Made by a program: the position numbers and the translations under genes. The notes beneath the pieces were generated by a model. That model did not search any database. It was given only the letters and a program-made list of their open reading frames with translations, and was not told the origin of the DNA. 64,000 bases of DNA from Bradyrhizobium huanghuaihaiense (GTDB lineage Bacteria; Pseudomonadota; Alphaproteobacteria; Rhizobiales; Xanthobacteraceae): contig NZ_VLLA01000004.1 of the NCBI RefSeq assembly GCF_007830635.1, positions 372,001 through 436,000 on the forward strand, written 5' to 3'. Positions 16,815 through 25,604 of the stretch are shown piece after piece (position 1 is the first letter of the stretch; the number at the start of each line of letters is the position of its first letter).

Positions 16815-19670
16815 ATGATGGCTGAGCCAGGCCAGCGACCCGTGTATGTGTGCGGGGAATGGGAAGTCGATCTTGCCCGACGGGAGTTGCGCTCGATGGG
16901 AGCGCCCGTTCCCTTGGGAGGGCGTGCCTTTGAGATCCTTGCCGAATTGGCGCAGGCCCAGGGCGAACTGGTCACCAAGAACGATCTGACCGAGCGCGTG
17001 TGGCAGGACGTCTTCGTCGAGGAGAGTGCACTCCGCGTGCACATTGCGGCGATCCGGAAGGCCCTTGGTTCGGGACGCGACATGCTCGTCACGACGGTCG
17101 GCCGCGGCTATCGCCTGGTGGGCGTGTGGCAGATCAGGCAGACGGACGCCCCGCTACAATCTGCCGCACCCGCACAGCTGTCGTCGACCAATATCCCCAA
17201 CGCGTCATTCAATCTCATCGGCCGTACGGCTGCGACCACGCATCTGTGGGAGCTGATGTCGGCCTATCGAGTCGTGAGCCTCGTCGGCCCCGGTGGAATC
17301 GGCAAGACGGCGCTTGCGCTGGATGCCGCCAGAAAACCGCCGGCCGGCTTTGCCGCGGATCGATTGCTGGTCGAGCTGGCCGCGCTGTCCGATCCCAGGC
17401 TCGTCTGCTCCGCCGTTGCGAGCGTGCTCGGCATCAAGCTCGAAGGCGAAGAGATGTCGCCTGAATCCATCGCACGCGCGATCGGTGCCAGGAAATTGTT
17501 GCTGGTTCTCGATAATTGCGAGCATGTGGTCGACACCGTGGCCCAGGTTGCGGAGACCATCGTCAGTCGCTGTCCCGAGACCACCATCATGGCGACGAGC
17601 CGGGAAGCACTGCGCATCGATGGTGAGCATGTCTATCGCGTCACTCCCCTCGGCGTGCCGCCCCAAACCCGGCTCGAACCCGGCGCAGCATCCGCGTATG
17701 CCGCCATGGAGTTGTTCACGACGCGAGCAAGGGCCTTGGGTTCCAGCTTCGCGTCCGACGACGAGAACATCGATGCCGTCGCCGCCATTTGCCGGCGGCT
17801 GGACGGCATTCCGCTCGCGATCGAGTTCGCGGCGGCGCGCGCGGCGATGCTCAGTCCGCCGAAGATCGCCGCCCTTCTCGACGACAGGTTCAGATTCCTG
17901 ACGACCGGCCGGCGTACGGCGCTGCCGAGGCAGCAGACGTTGCGCGCGACGCTCGACTGGAGCTACGACCTGCTGCCGGAGTCTGAGGCCCGCCTGCTGC
18001 GGCGGCTCGGCATATTTGCCGGGGAGTTCTTGCTCGAAGCGGTGATCGCAGTCGCCGGCGAGGACATCGGCGATGTCACCGGGCAGCTCGCCAATCTGGT
18101 GGCAAAGTCGCTCGTCCTCGCCGACATCAGGGGCGACCGCCCATACTATCGCCTGCTGGATACCACGCGCGCTTACGCGATGGAAAAGCTTCATGCCGGC
18201 GGAGAAGCTGCCGACGCGGCCCGCCGTCAGGCGAAGTACTATTGCGGCTTCTTCGCGAATGCGGAAGCAGACAGCGAGGTGAAGCCGCAGTCGGAGTGGC
18301 TCGCCTTCTATGGCCGGCACATCGACAACGTACGATCGTGCCTCGACTGGGCGTTCTCGCCCGGCGGAGACGCGCGGATCGGAGCGGCGCTGACCGCAGC
18401 GGCGGTTCCGCTATGGGTCCAATTGTCGCTCCTGTCCGAATGCCGCGAGCGGACCGAACTGGCCTTGGGCAGCCTCGACGAGAGCGCCGCCAACGCAGCG
18501 CGGCTCCGCATGCAATTGTCGGCCGCGCGTGGCTGGGCATTGATGTATGGCGTCGGAAGAGCACGGGAGGCCGGGCCTGCCTGGGCTGCGGCCCTGCAGC
18601 TTGCCGAACAACTCGGCGACAGAGACTATCTGCTGCGGGCGCTCTGGGGACTATGCATCGATCAGTTCAACAATGGCGAGTTCCGCAAGGCGCTCGAATT
18701 CGCACACCGTTTCGCCGAGGCCGCGGCCGATTGCAGCAATTCCGTCGACCGGATGATGGCCGACCGGCTGCTCGCCACGTCGCTGCACTTTCTCGGAGAT
18801 CAGAAACTGGCGCATCATCACATTCAGCGGACCTTGTCGCGCCTCTCGGACCTCGCTGCGAAGCCGCAGGTCATTCGCTTCCGCTTCGATTTGAGAGCTT
18901 CGGCGCATTATTTCCAGGCGCGCATTCTGTGGCTGCTCGGTCGCCCGGATCAGGCATTGAGTGTCGTCGAGCGTAATGTCGAGGAAGGGCGGGTGAGCGG
19001 TCACGCTCTGACATTCTGCAGCATATTGGGCCAGGGCGCCTGCCCGGTCACCTTCCTTGCCGGTGATCTCGGCGCGGCGGAGCGCTATTGCACGATGCTG
19101 ATCGAGCACACCGAACGTCATCCAATCCGGCTGTGGAACATCTGGGCGCGTGCATTCCGCGGCGTGGTGATGGTCCGAAACGGCGACGTCGGCGCCGGAT
19201 TGCCGCTGCTTCACAAGGCGCTCGAGCTGGCGGGCGAGGCGCGCTTCCTGCCGCGCTTCCTGCTACCACTCGGCGAACTGGCGGCATGCCTCGGTGAGGC
19301 CGGCGAGGTGTCGCAGGGGCTCGCAACCGCCGACCAGGCGCTCGCCAGGTGCGAGGCGAGGGACGAGCGCTGGTATGCAGCCGAGCTCTGGCGCATCAAG
19401 GGCGAGTTGTTGCTGCATCCGGGCGAATGCCGTTCGGTTGCCGCCGCCGAGCAGGCCTTCGACAATGCGTTCCTTGTGGCGCGGGAGCAGGGCGCGCTGT
19501 CCTGGGAGCTGCGAACGGCGATCAGCCTGGCACGGCTGAGGATGAGTCAGAACCGTGCCGAGGACGCACGCCGCGTTGTTGCGTCCGTGCATGACAAATT
19601 CACCGAAGGTTTCGAGACTTCGGACCTGAAACGCGCGCAAGCAATGATCGCGGAACTCTCGGCGTCGTAG
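16815..19670 (+). CDS. Winged-helix / STAND-type ATPase / TPR transcriptional regulator (paralogue)
   Basis: About 951 residues from ATG 16815 (or 16818); the longer frame uses an unlikely TTG. Winged helix at about 10-105 (PLGGRAFEILAEL, ALRVHIAAIRKALG, TVGRGYRLVG), Walker A GPGGIGKT at about 158-165, Walker B LLLVLDNCEH at about 228-237, then helical TPR-like repeats to the end. It is collinear with the 9969-12887 protein throughout, including the CRRLDGIPLA and LRATLDWSYDLL blocks, so the two are paralogues. Such proteins act as ATP-dependent one-component switches. Its regulon is unknown; the peroxidase/cytochrome b561 pair is the next operon. Confidence 0.88.
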   Translation: MMAEPGQRPVYVCGEWEVDLARRELRSMGAPVPLGGRAFEILAELAQAQGELVTKNDLTERVWQDVFVEESALRVHIAAIRKALGSGRDMLVTTVGRGYRLVGVWQIRQTDAPLQSAAPAQLSSTNIPNASFNLIGRTAATTHLWELMSAYRVVSLVGPGGIGKTALALDAARKPPAGFAADRLLVELAALSDPRLVCSAVASVLGIKLEGEEMSPESIARAIGARKLLLVLDNCEHVVDTVAQVAETIVSRCPETTIMATSREALRIDGEHVYRVTPLGVPPQTRLEPGAASAYAAMELFTTRARALGSSFASDDENIDAVAAICRRLDGIPLAIEFAAARAAMLSPPKIAALLDDRFRFLTTGRRTALPRQQTLRATLDWSYDLLPESEARLLRRLGIFAGEFLLEAVIAVAGEDIGDVTGQLANLVAKSLVLADIRGDRPYYRLLDTTRAYAMEKLHAGGEAADAARRQAKYYCGFFANAEADSEVKPQSEWLAFYGRHIDNVRSCLDWAFSPGGDARIGAALTAAAVPLWVQLSLLSECRERTELALGSLDESAANAARLRMQLSAARGWALMYGVGRAREAGPAWAAALQLAEQLGDRDYLLRALWGLCIDQFNNGEFRKALEFAHRFAEAAADCSNSVDRMMADRLLATSLHFLGDQKLAHHHIQRTLSRLSDLAAKPQVIRFRFDLRASAHYFQARILWLLGRPDQALSVVERNVEEGRVSGHALTFCSILGQGACPVTFLAGDLGAAERYCTMLIEHTERHPIRLWNIWARAFRGVVMVRNGDVGAGLPLLHKALELAGEARFLPRFLLPLGELAACLGEAGEVSQGLATADQALARCEARDERWYAAELWRIKGELLLHPGECRSVAAAEQAFDNAFLVAREQGALSWELRTAISLARLRMSQNRAEDARRVVASVHDKFTEGFETSDLKRAQAMIAELSAS

Positions 19671-20075
19671 CTTCTCGCTGCAGTGGGATGCCCCGGGGAC
19701 GTCATCCGATTGATCAATCGGATGCCGTTGCGGCCTCGGTGAGCGCCGCATCCCCCGTGCTCCGGAACGTTCTGCAACTTGTTGCGGGATCAGCATGCTT
19801 TGATGGATCGGGGCGATCTTCCCATTCCGCGCGGTTGTATCCGGATTGCCCGCAGCCTCGGCGGCAAGTTCGACCGCGACCTCGCGGCCGTTTTCAGAAC
19901 GCCGGAACGGATTCGTGATGGCCGCCGAGAACGACGTGAACCGCCGTGCCTTCGCGAAATTTACGGTGCGTTTGGGAAGATCGCGCCGGCGTCGCCCCGC
20001 TAGGAAACTGATGTCATTCGAGCGGAGAGCTGCGCGTTCGATCGCCAGGCATCCTTCGTGCTGCAAGGAGACCTG
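19671..20075. other. 405-base intergenic region upstream of the peroxidase operon
   Basis: I find no protein-like frame here. It holds a perfect 22-base palindrome (19703-19724, listed separately) and presumably the promoter of the peroxidase operon. An AAGGAG ribosome site at about 20065 serves the next gene. No sigma or anti-sigma gene, which often accompanies this enzyme pair, is present. Confidence 0.5.
19703..19724. promoter_or_regulatory. Perfect 22-base palindrome
   Basis: The left arm CATCCGATTGA is followed immediately by its exact complement TCAATCGGATG, with no spacer. It lies 33 bases after the STAND-regulator stop and about 350 bases before the peroxidase start. A 22-base perfect dyad without a T-tract looks more like a dimeric-repressor site than a terminator, but function is inferred. 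Confidence 0.45.
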
Positions 20076-21128
20076 ATGAAACTGCCAGGCAGACTGGAGC
20101 GTTCGAGCCTTGGATCGCTCATCCTGATTGCAGCCGTCCTTGGCTGTAGCGCCGCGGCCTTCGCATACTCCGCGGGTTGGCTCTCGCCTGGGCGTCTCAC
20201 GCCGGATCGGATGATCGCGGCATTGACGCCGCCGAGCGGCCCGCCACTCGGACACCGGCGGAACCATGCCAAGGGAATCTGCTTCACCGGCACGTTCGAA
20301 GCGAACGGGAATGGTGTGGAGCTCTCCCGCGCCAAGGTGTTCGCGCAGGGCCGCTATCCGGTCCTCGGTCGTTTCAATCTCGGCACCGCCGATCCGAACG
20401 CGGTGGATGCAACCGTGCGCGTGCGCGGCATCGGGCTGCAGATATCGGCGGCGGACGGCGAGGAGTGGCGAATGGCGATGATCAACCCGCCGTTCTTTGC
20501 GGTTTCCACGCCCGAGGCGTTTCACGAGCTGCTGGTTGCGGCCGGCAAGAAGGAGCCTGAGGCGATGACGGCGTTCACCCGCGCCAATCCGGAGTTCGGC
20601 GCGTTCGCAGCCTGGGCCAAATCGGCGCCCTGGACCGCAAGCTATGCGGAGGAGCCCTACAACAGTCTCAACAGCTTCGTCTTCACCAATGCGAAGGGCG
20701 ATGAGCACACCGTGCGATGGTCGCTCGTTCCCACGGCAGTGCCTGTCCCCATCGCGCAGGCGGATCTGCAGAAGCGCGGCCCCGATTTCCTCGAGCAGGA
20801 CATCACGGACCGGGTGCGGTCCGCCCCGCAACGATGGACCATGGTCACCACTGTTGCCGATCCCGGAGATCCGACCGCGGATCCAAGCAGGGCCTGGCCG
20901 GAGAACCGGCGTAAGATGCAGGTCGGAACGCTCGCCGTGCAGCGAATTGAAGCGGAGCGGGATGGACCCTGCCGCGACATCAATTTCGACCCGACCGTGC
21001 TGCCGCAGGGAGTCCGCGTCTCTGACGATCCTTTCCCGGCTGCGCGCTCGTCGGTCTACCGCAAATCCTACGATCTGCGGGCGTCCGAAGCCGGGGCCTA
21101 TCCGAGAAACGGGGCCGCCAAGCCATGA
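20076..21128 (+). CDS. Catalase-family peroxidase, membrane-anchored or exported
   Basis: A heme enzyme of about 350 residues, shorter than true catalases (about 480+). It has a hydrophobic N-terminal segment at about 14-32, so it is exported or anchored in the inner membrane facing the periplasm. The distal histidine region is RRNHAKGICFTGTFEANG (His64), equivalent to VHAKG of catalases. GRFNLG and the C-terminal ARSSVY (candidate proximal Tyr) also fit. The start at 20076 is set by AAGGAG. The stop overlaps the cytochrome b561 start, suggesting electrons reach the peroxidase from quinol through the cytochrome. Probable role: hydrogen or organic peroxide reduction. Confidence 0.88.
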   Translation: MKLPGRLERSSLGSLILIAAVLGCSAAAFAYSAGWLSPGRLTPDRMIAALTPPSGPPLGHRRNHAKGICFTGTFEANGNGVELSRAKVFAQGRYPVLGRFNLGTADPNAVDATVRVRGIGLQISAADGEEWRMAMINPPFFAVSTPEAFHELLVAAGKKEPEAMTAFTRANPEFGAFAAWAKSAPWTASYAEEPYNSLNSFVFTNAKGDEHTVRWSLVPTAVPVPIAQADLQKRGPDFLEQDITDRVRSAPQRWTMVTTVADPGDPTADPSRAWPENRRKMQVGTLAVQRIEAERDGPCRDINFDPTVLPQGVRVSDDPFPAARSSVYRKSYDLRASEAGAYPRNGAAKP

Positions 21129-21688
21129 TCCGTGCTCCACATCGCTTCGCCCCGATCCAGCGGCTGCTGCACTGGCTGATGGCGCTCTGCATCATCGCCA
21201 TGCTCTTCATCGGTGTCGGCATGGTGTCGACCGTGGCGCCGAAATACCTGCCGCTCATCCTGATCCACAAGACGCTCGGCGTTGCGCTCCTCATCCTCGT
21301 CCTGATCAGGCTGGCGCTGCGGCTTCGCCTAGGCGCGCCGCCTTTGCCGGCCGATCTTCCGCCGGTGATGAAGCTCGGCGCTAAATTGTCGCATCTGCTG
21401 CTCTACGGGTTCATGATCGTCATGCCCTTGCTTGGGCTAGGCATGCTCTGGGCCGCAGCCTATCCAGTCGTCCTGTTTGGCGGGATTGAAATTCCGGCGT
21501 TGCTGCAGCAGAGCGACCGCGGGCATACGTTGCTTTGGAACGCCCATGTTTATCTGGGCCTCGCCTTCTTCGCCCTCGTGCTGCTGCACCTGGCGGCGGC
21601 GCTGTTCCACGCCTTGATCCGTCGCGATGGCGTGTTCGCGACGATCTCGCCCCTGCCGCAGCGGGAGCGGATGAAGCCCGCCGAATGA
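21125..21688 (+). CDS. Cytochrome b561 family membrane protein
   Basis: 187 residues, four transmembrane helices. Candidate heme-ligand histidines are in RLLHWLMAL, ILIHKTLG, KLSHLLLYG and LLHLAAALFH. Family members are di-heme quinol-oxidising electron carriers. Its ATG lies within the preceding stop (ATGA), so it is coupled to the peroxidase and is probably its electron donor. This peroxidase plus b561 pairing is common in Proteobacteria. Confidence 0.92.
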   Translation: MIRAPHRFAPIQRLLHWLMALCIIAMLFIGVGMVSTVAPKYLPLILIHKTLGVALLILVLIRLALRLRLGAPPLPADLPPVMKLGAKLSHLLLYGFMIVMPLLGLGMLWAAAYPVVLFGGIEIPALLQQSDRGHTLLWNAHVYLGLAFFALVLLHLAAALFHALIRRDGVFATISPLPQRERMKPAE

Positions 21689-21870
21689 GCGGGCAGGCAG
21701 GCGTTCAATCCGGGAAGCTCGCCGCTCGTGCGTACAAGTTCGCCGCGCAACGCTCGGCATCGTGCAGATCAACAATATCGTCGTTACCGCGAAAGATGGG
21801 TCGAAGGGCCGCTTGTACGCTTGCTCCCATCCATGACCGGAAGACCGGTCGCACGTGCAAGGGACAAGCC

Positions 21871-22011
21871 ATGACGGATATGCCGAACTCGAAGGCGTCG
21901 CTCGGAAGGGCCTTCCACGCGATCAGCGGAAAATGGGGCTGGTTCGTTGCACTGGGCTTCGCGCTCGGAAGCCGGGCGTCGCGCCACTCGGCCCAGCCGG
22001 CGACGGTGTAA
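21871..22011 (+). pseudogene. Short ORF, possibly an HdeD-like gene remnant
   Basis: A 46-codon frame with ATG 21871. The segment ISGKWGWFVALGFAL resembles the first membrane helix of HdeD/DUF308 proteins, which normally continue for about 180 residues. Here the frame turns hydrophilic and stops after RHSAQPATV, just before fdhD. It may be a decayed gene or a non-functional chance frame. The resemblance is weak and from memory. Confidence 0.3.
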
Positions 22012-22014
22012 GCC

Positions 22015-22851
22015 ATGATGACGGGCTCGACATTCACGCGGCATTGGGAGATCGCCTGGCGCGGCGGTCAGACACGGTCGACCTCGCGGCTGGTGGCCGA
22101 GGAGACGGCCATCGCGCTCACCTATAACGGCTCGACCCATGCCGTGATGATGGGGACGCCGGCCGATCTGGAGGATTTCGGTATCGGCTTCAGCCTCACG
22201 GAAGCCATCGTCGAACGACGAAGCGAGATCAGAAGCATCGATCTGATCCCGAACGAGCTCGGCATCGAGGTGCGGATGTGGCTCGATGGCGACCGCGCGG
22301 GGCCGCTGGCCGCTCGTCGCCGCGCCATCAGCGGTCCGGTCGGGTGCGGACTATGCGGCATCGAAAGCCTCGAGCAGGCGCGCCGCACGCCCTCGCGGGT
22401 GGAAGGCCGCGGCGTTGCCTTTCACGCGCGAGATCTGCTCGACGCGATGCAGGCGCTGTCACCCCTGCAGACGTTGAACCAACACACGCGATCCGTGCAC
22501 GCGGCGGCGTTCTGGTGCCCCCGCACCGGCATCGGCCCGGTCAGGGAGGACGTCGGCCGCCACAATGCGCTGGACAAGCTCGCGGGTGCCATCATGCGCG
22601 ATGACAGCCCGGCTCGTGATGGCGCCGTGCTGCTGACGAGCCGCGTGTCGGTCGAGATGGTGCAGAAGGCGGCGATGATGGGCGTGCCGGTCGTCGTGGC
22701 CGTGTCTGCCCCAACCGCGCTCGCCATCCAGACCGCGAAGGAAGCGGGCATCACCCTTGTGGCGATTGCCCGCGACGACGGATATGGCGTGTTCACGCAC
22801 CCGCGACGCGTTCTGCTGCCTGACGAGGCTGCGCCGCGCGCGGGATGCTGA
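22015..22851 (+). CDS. fdhD: Formate dehydrogenase accessory sulfurtransferase FdhD
   Basis: A 278-residue cytoplasmic protein that moves sulfur from a cysteine desulfurase to the bis-MGD cofactor, activating formate dehydrogenases. The catalytic loop GPVGCGLCGIES holds Cys111 and Cys114, matching the CxxC pair of E. coli FdhD. Other family blocks are EDFGIGFSLTEAI, VHAAAFW, REDVGRHNALDKL and SRVSVEMVQKAA. It lies 8 kb from the FdhF/YdeP-type molybdoenzyme at 31122, its likeliest local client. Translation starts at 22015 or the adjacent ATG 22018. Confidence 0.95.
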   Translation: MMTGSTFTRHWEIAWRGGQTRSTSRLVAEETAIALTYNGSTHAVMMGTPADLEDFGIGFSLTEAIVERRSEIRSIDLIPNELGIEVRMWLDGDRAGPLAARRRAISGPVGCGLCGIESLEQARRTPSRVEGRGVAFHARDLLDAMQALSPLQTLNQHTRSVHAAAFWCPRTGIGPVREDVGRHNALDKLAGAIMRDDSPARDGAVLLTSRVSVEMVQKAAMMGVPVVVAVSAPTALAIQTAKEAGITLVAIARDDGYGVFTHPRRVLLPDEAAPRAGC

Positions 22852-22869
22852 CCTTGCGGGCCGGCCAGC

Positions 22870-23550
22870 ATGGCGATACAGGCCGCATCTCCGGAGCCCG
22901 CAGCTGAGCTGCGCGTCGCCGCCTGTGCTCCGGAGCGATCGCTCCCGGTTGCGGCCCTGCTGACGATGTCGGGCGGCTTTCTCGATGCCTTCACCTGGCT
23001 CTCGCTGGGCGGTGTGTTCGCGAGCTCGCAGACCGGCAATGTCGTCTTCCTCGGCATCGACGCCCTTTCGGGGCAATGGCAGCGGGCGGCGCATCATCTG
23101 CTTCCGATCGTCGTCTTTCTCCTCGGCGCGTGGGTGGCGATCCGCATCCAGGCGCCGCTGCTCTGTCTCGTTGCGCAGATCGTCTGCCTCGCGGCCGTGA
23201 TGCTGCTGCTGCACCGGATCCCTGATCCGCTCGCCATTCTCGGCATCTCCTTCGGCGTCGCGCTGCAATCGGCCAGCTTCAGGCACGTCGAACGCTGGAG
23301 CTATCTCTCGGTCACCGTCACCGGCAACATGCTGCGCGCCATCGATGAGTTCGTGTCGACGTCCGATCGCGACGCCTCGCATGGCGGCGGCGCCATGCTC
23401 GTGCTTTGCCTGATGTTCCTGTGCGGCGCCGCCATCGGCGGCTTTGTCACGATGCGGCTCGGCGCGGCCAGCCTTGCGGTGCCGATCGCCTTGTCCGCAT
23501 GCGCGCTGTTGCTGTGCTGGCGGAACCGGATCGGCCGCGATCCGGACTGA
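22870..23550 (+). CDS. DUF1275 (YoaK-family) membrane protein
   Basis: A 226-residue inner-membrane protein with about six hydrophobic segments. The family start is visible as [20 protein letters not shown], then [10 protein letters not shown], followed by a later [19 protein letters not shown] motif. YoaK-family function is not established. It follows fdhD by 18 bases and may share its transcript. Confidence 0.9.
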   Translation: MAIQAASPEPAAELRVAACAPERSLPVAALLTMSGGFLDAFTWLSLGGVFASSQTGNVVFLGIDALSGQWQRAAHHLLPIVVFLLGAWVAIRIQAPLLCLVAQIVCLAAVMLLLHRIPDPLAILGISFGVALQSASFRHVERWSYLSVTVTGNMLRAIDEFVSTSDRDASHGGGAMLVLCLMFLCGAAIGGFVTMRLGAASLAVPIALSACALLLCWRNRIGRDPD

Positions 23551-23651
23551 GCGGTCTGTCTTCCGCTGTGCGCCGTCACACCATGCCATTCGGCAAAGCG
23601 ACGTTCGTTCGCGGAAGCAGGTAGCGCGGTGCGCGCCGTATCATTTCCAGC

Positions 23652-23670
23652 AAGTGCCGGGATGGCACTT
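23652..23670. promoter_or_regulatory. Inverted repeat upstream of fumC
   Basis: AAGTGCC (23652-23658), spacer GGGAT, GGCACTT (23664-23670), ending 28 bases before the fumC start. This is close enough to act as an operator over the promoter or as a hairpin in the 5' leader of the operon. Function is unproven. Confidence 0.4.
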
Positions 23671-23698
23671 CCGACATCAACTGCCACGAGAGGCAAGG

Positions 23699-25135
23699 AT
23701 GAACGACCTTCGCAAAGAGACAGACAGCCTGGGTGAAGTGTCCGTTCCCGCGGACAAGCTCTGGGGCGCGCAGACGCAACGTTCGCTCGAACATTTCAGC
23801 ATCGGCAAGGACCTGATGCCGCGCGAGATGATCCAGTCCTACGCGATTCTGAAAAAGGCCGCGGCAATCACCAACTACGCCGGTGGCCGTCTCGACGGCA
23901 CGCTTCACAAGCTGATCGTCCATGTCTGTGACGAGATCCTGGCCGGCCAGCACCACGACATGTTTCCGCTTCACGTCTGGATGACCGGTAGCGGAACGCA
24001 GTTCAACATGAACGTGAACGAGGTGATCTCGAACCGGTGCTGTCAGATCGCGGGCACGCCGCTCGGCAGCAAGCATCCGGTCCATCCGAACGATCACGTC
24101 AACATGTCGCAGTCGTCGAACGACAGCTTCCCGTCGGCGATGTACATCGCCGCGGCCACGAACGTGACCGAGCGGCTCATGCCCGCCGTCGAGGCGCTGC
24201 ACGACGCGATTGCCGAGAAATCGGACAAGTGGGACGACGTCGTCAAGATCGGCCGCACCCACATGCAGGATGCCACCCCGCTGACGCTGGGGCAGGAGTG
24301 GTCCGGTTACGCCGGCATGCTCGCGGACAACCTGGCGCGCATCGACGATGCGCTCAAGGGCGTGTTCCGGCTCGCGCTCGGCGGCACCGCCGTCGGCACC
24401 GGGATCAACGCGGCGCCGGGTTTCGCGGAGGCCGTCGCGGCCGAGATCGCGCGGTTGACCGGTCTTCCCTTCGTCAGTGCGCCCAATAAGTTCGCCGTGC
24501 AGGGCGCGCATGATGCGCTGGTGCAGCTATCGGGCACGCTTCGCACGCTTGCCGGCTCGCTCTACAAGATCGCGAACGACATCCGCCTGATGTCCTGCGG
24601 CCCGCGCGCGGGCTTTGCCGAATTGCTGATCCCCGAGAACGAGCCGGGCTCGTCGATCATGCCGGGCAAGGTCAACCCGACGCAGGCGGAGGCGCTGACG
24701 ATGATCGCCGTGCAGGTGATGGCGAACGACGTCGTCGTCGGTTTCGGCGGCGCCGGCGGCTATCTCGAAATGAACGTCTACAAGCCGCTGATCATCCACA
24801 ACATCGCGCAGTCCGTCACCATTCTCGCCGACGGCTGCACGAACTTCCGCACCTTCCTGGTCGAAGGCGCCGAGCCGAACCACAAGAAGATCCAGGAATA
24901 TGTCGAGAGATCGTTGATGCTGGTGACCGCGCTCGCACCGGTGATCGGCTACGACAAGGCGTCGCGGATCGCGCATTACGCAATGGACAACGATCTCACG
25001 CTGAAATCGGCGGCGTTGAAGCTCGGCTTCGTGACCGAGCCGGAGTTCGACCGCATCGTCGATCCCGCCAAGATGGTCAGACCCTACGTCGCCGAGATCA
25101 AGGTGCCGCTCACGATCGGCGCGAAAGCCGGCTGA
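23699..25135 (+). CDS. fumC: Class II fumarate hydratase
   Basis: 478 residues from ATG 23699 (GAGAGG upstream). It converts fumarate to L-malate in the cytoplasm. The fumarase/aspartase superfamily signature [11 protein letters not shown] is at about 317-327 with catalytic Ser318. [10 protein letters not shown] places the His at 188, the same number as in E. coli Fum[16 protein letters not shown] and [16 protein letters not shown] favour fumarase over aspartase. The sequence is more divergent than a housekeeping fumarase, and it heads an operon with mqo and cydAB, so it probably feeds malate to the respiratory chain. Confidence 0.9.
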   Translation: MNDLRKETDSLGEVSVPADKLWGAQTQRSLEHFSIGKDLMPREMIQSYAILKKAAAITNYAGGRLDGTLHKLIVHVCDEILAGQHHDMFPLHVWMTGSGTQFNMNVNEVISNRCCQIAGTPLGSKHPVHPNDHVNMSQSSNDSFPSAMYIAAATNVTERLMPAVEALHDAIAEKSDKWDDVVKIGRTHMQDATPLTLGQEWSGYAGMLADNLARIDDALKGVFRLALGGTAVGTGINAAPGFAEAVAAEIARLTGLPFVSAPNKFAVQGAHDALVQLSGTLRTLAGSLYKIANDIRLMSCGPRAGFAELLIPENEPGSSIMPGKVNPTQAEALTMIAVQVMANDVVVGFGGAGGYLEMNVYKPLIIHNIAQSVTILADGCTNFRTFLVEGAEPNHKKIQEYVERSLMLVTALAPVIGYDKASRIAHYAMDNDLTLKSAALKLGFVTEPEFDRIVDPAKMVRPYVAEIKVPLTIGAKAG

Positions 25136-25147
25136 AAGGAGAGAACG

Positions 25148-25552
25148 ATGATCCGCTGTGTACGTCTATGGACCGGACAGGACAACAACTCGCATTTCGA
25201 GGAAGGCTTCCTCGAGCTGGAGCCGGGCCAGCGTGGCGACTTCCTGACCGGAAAGATCGATGCCGCCAGCGTCTCCTTCCAGGAGACCGAGTCGGGCGGC
25301 GCTTTCGCCTGGCACACCGCGCCGGTGCGCCAGCTCGTGATCACGCTCAGCGGAACGCTCGATTTCCAGACGCGTGACGGCCACCACTTCCTCATCCATC
25401 CCGGCAATGTCCTGCTGGCGGAAGACACCGCGGGCTCCGGGCACAGCTGGAAGCTGACGGACGATTCGTCCTGGCGCCGCGCCTATGTGGTGCTGCGGCC
25501 GGGAGCCGACGTGCCGTTCCGCGCCAAGGCGCGGCAGCCGGCGCGGGCCTGA
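25148..25552 (+). CDS. Small single-domain cupin protein
   Basis: 134 residues forming one cupin barrel: EEGFLELEPGQRGDF, AFAWHTAPVRQLVITLSGTL (parts of motif 1) and FLIHPGNVLLAEDTAGSGH (motif 2). Only some metal-ligand positions are His, so metal binding is uncertain. It sits 12 bases after fumC and 52 before mqo, inside the respiratory operon. Enzymatic, sensory and assembly roles all remain open. Confidence 0.8.
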   Translation: MIRCVRLWTGQDNNSHFEEGFLELEPGQRGDFLTGKIDAASVSFQETESGGAFAWHTAPVRQLVITLSGTLDFQTRDGHHFLIHPGNVLLAEDTAGSGHSWKLTDDSSWRRAYVVLRPGADVPFRAKARQPARA

Positions 25553-25604
25553 CCGGGCCATCCAGAGCATACCATCGCACCCCAACCAAACGAAGAGAGC
25601 TGCC

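Noticed and set aside
19263..21140. 625-codon minus-strand frame spanning the regulator end, the gap and the peroxidase gene
   Set aside because: It crosses two recognised sense genes and an intergenic palindrome; protein-like features absent.
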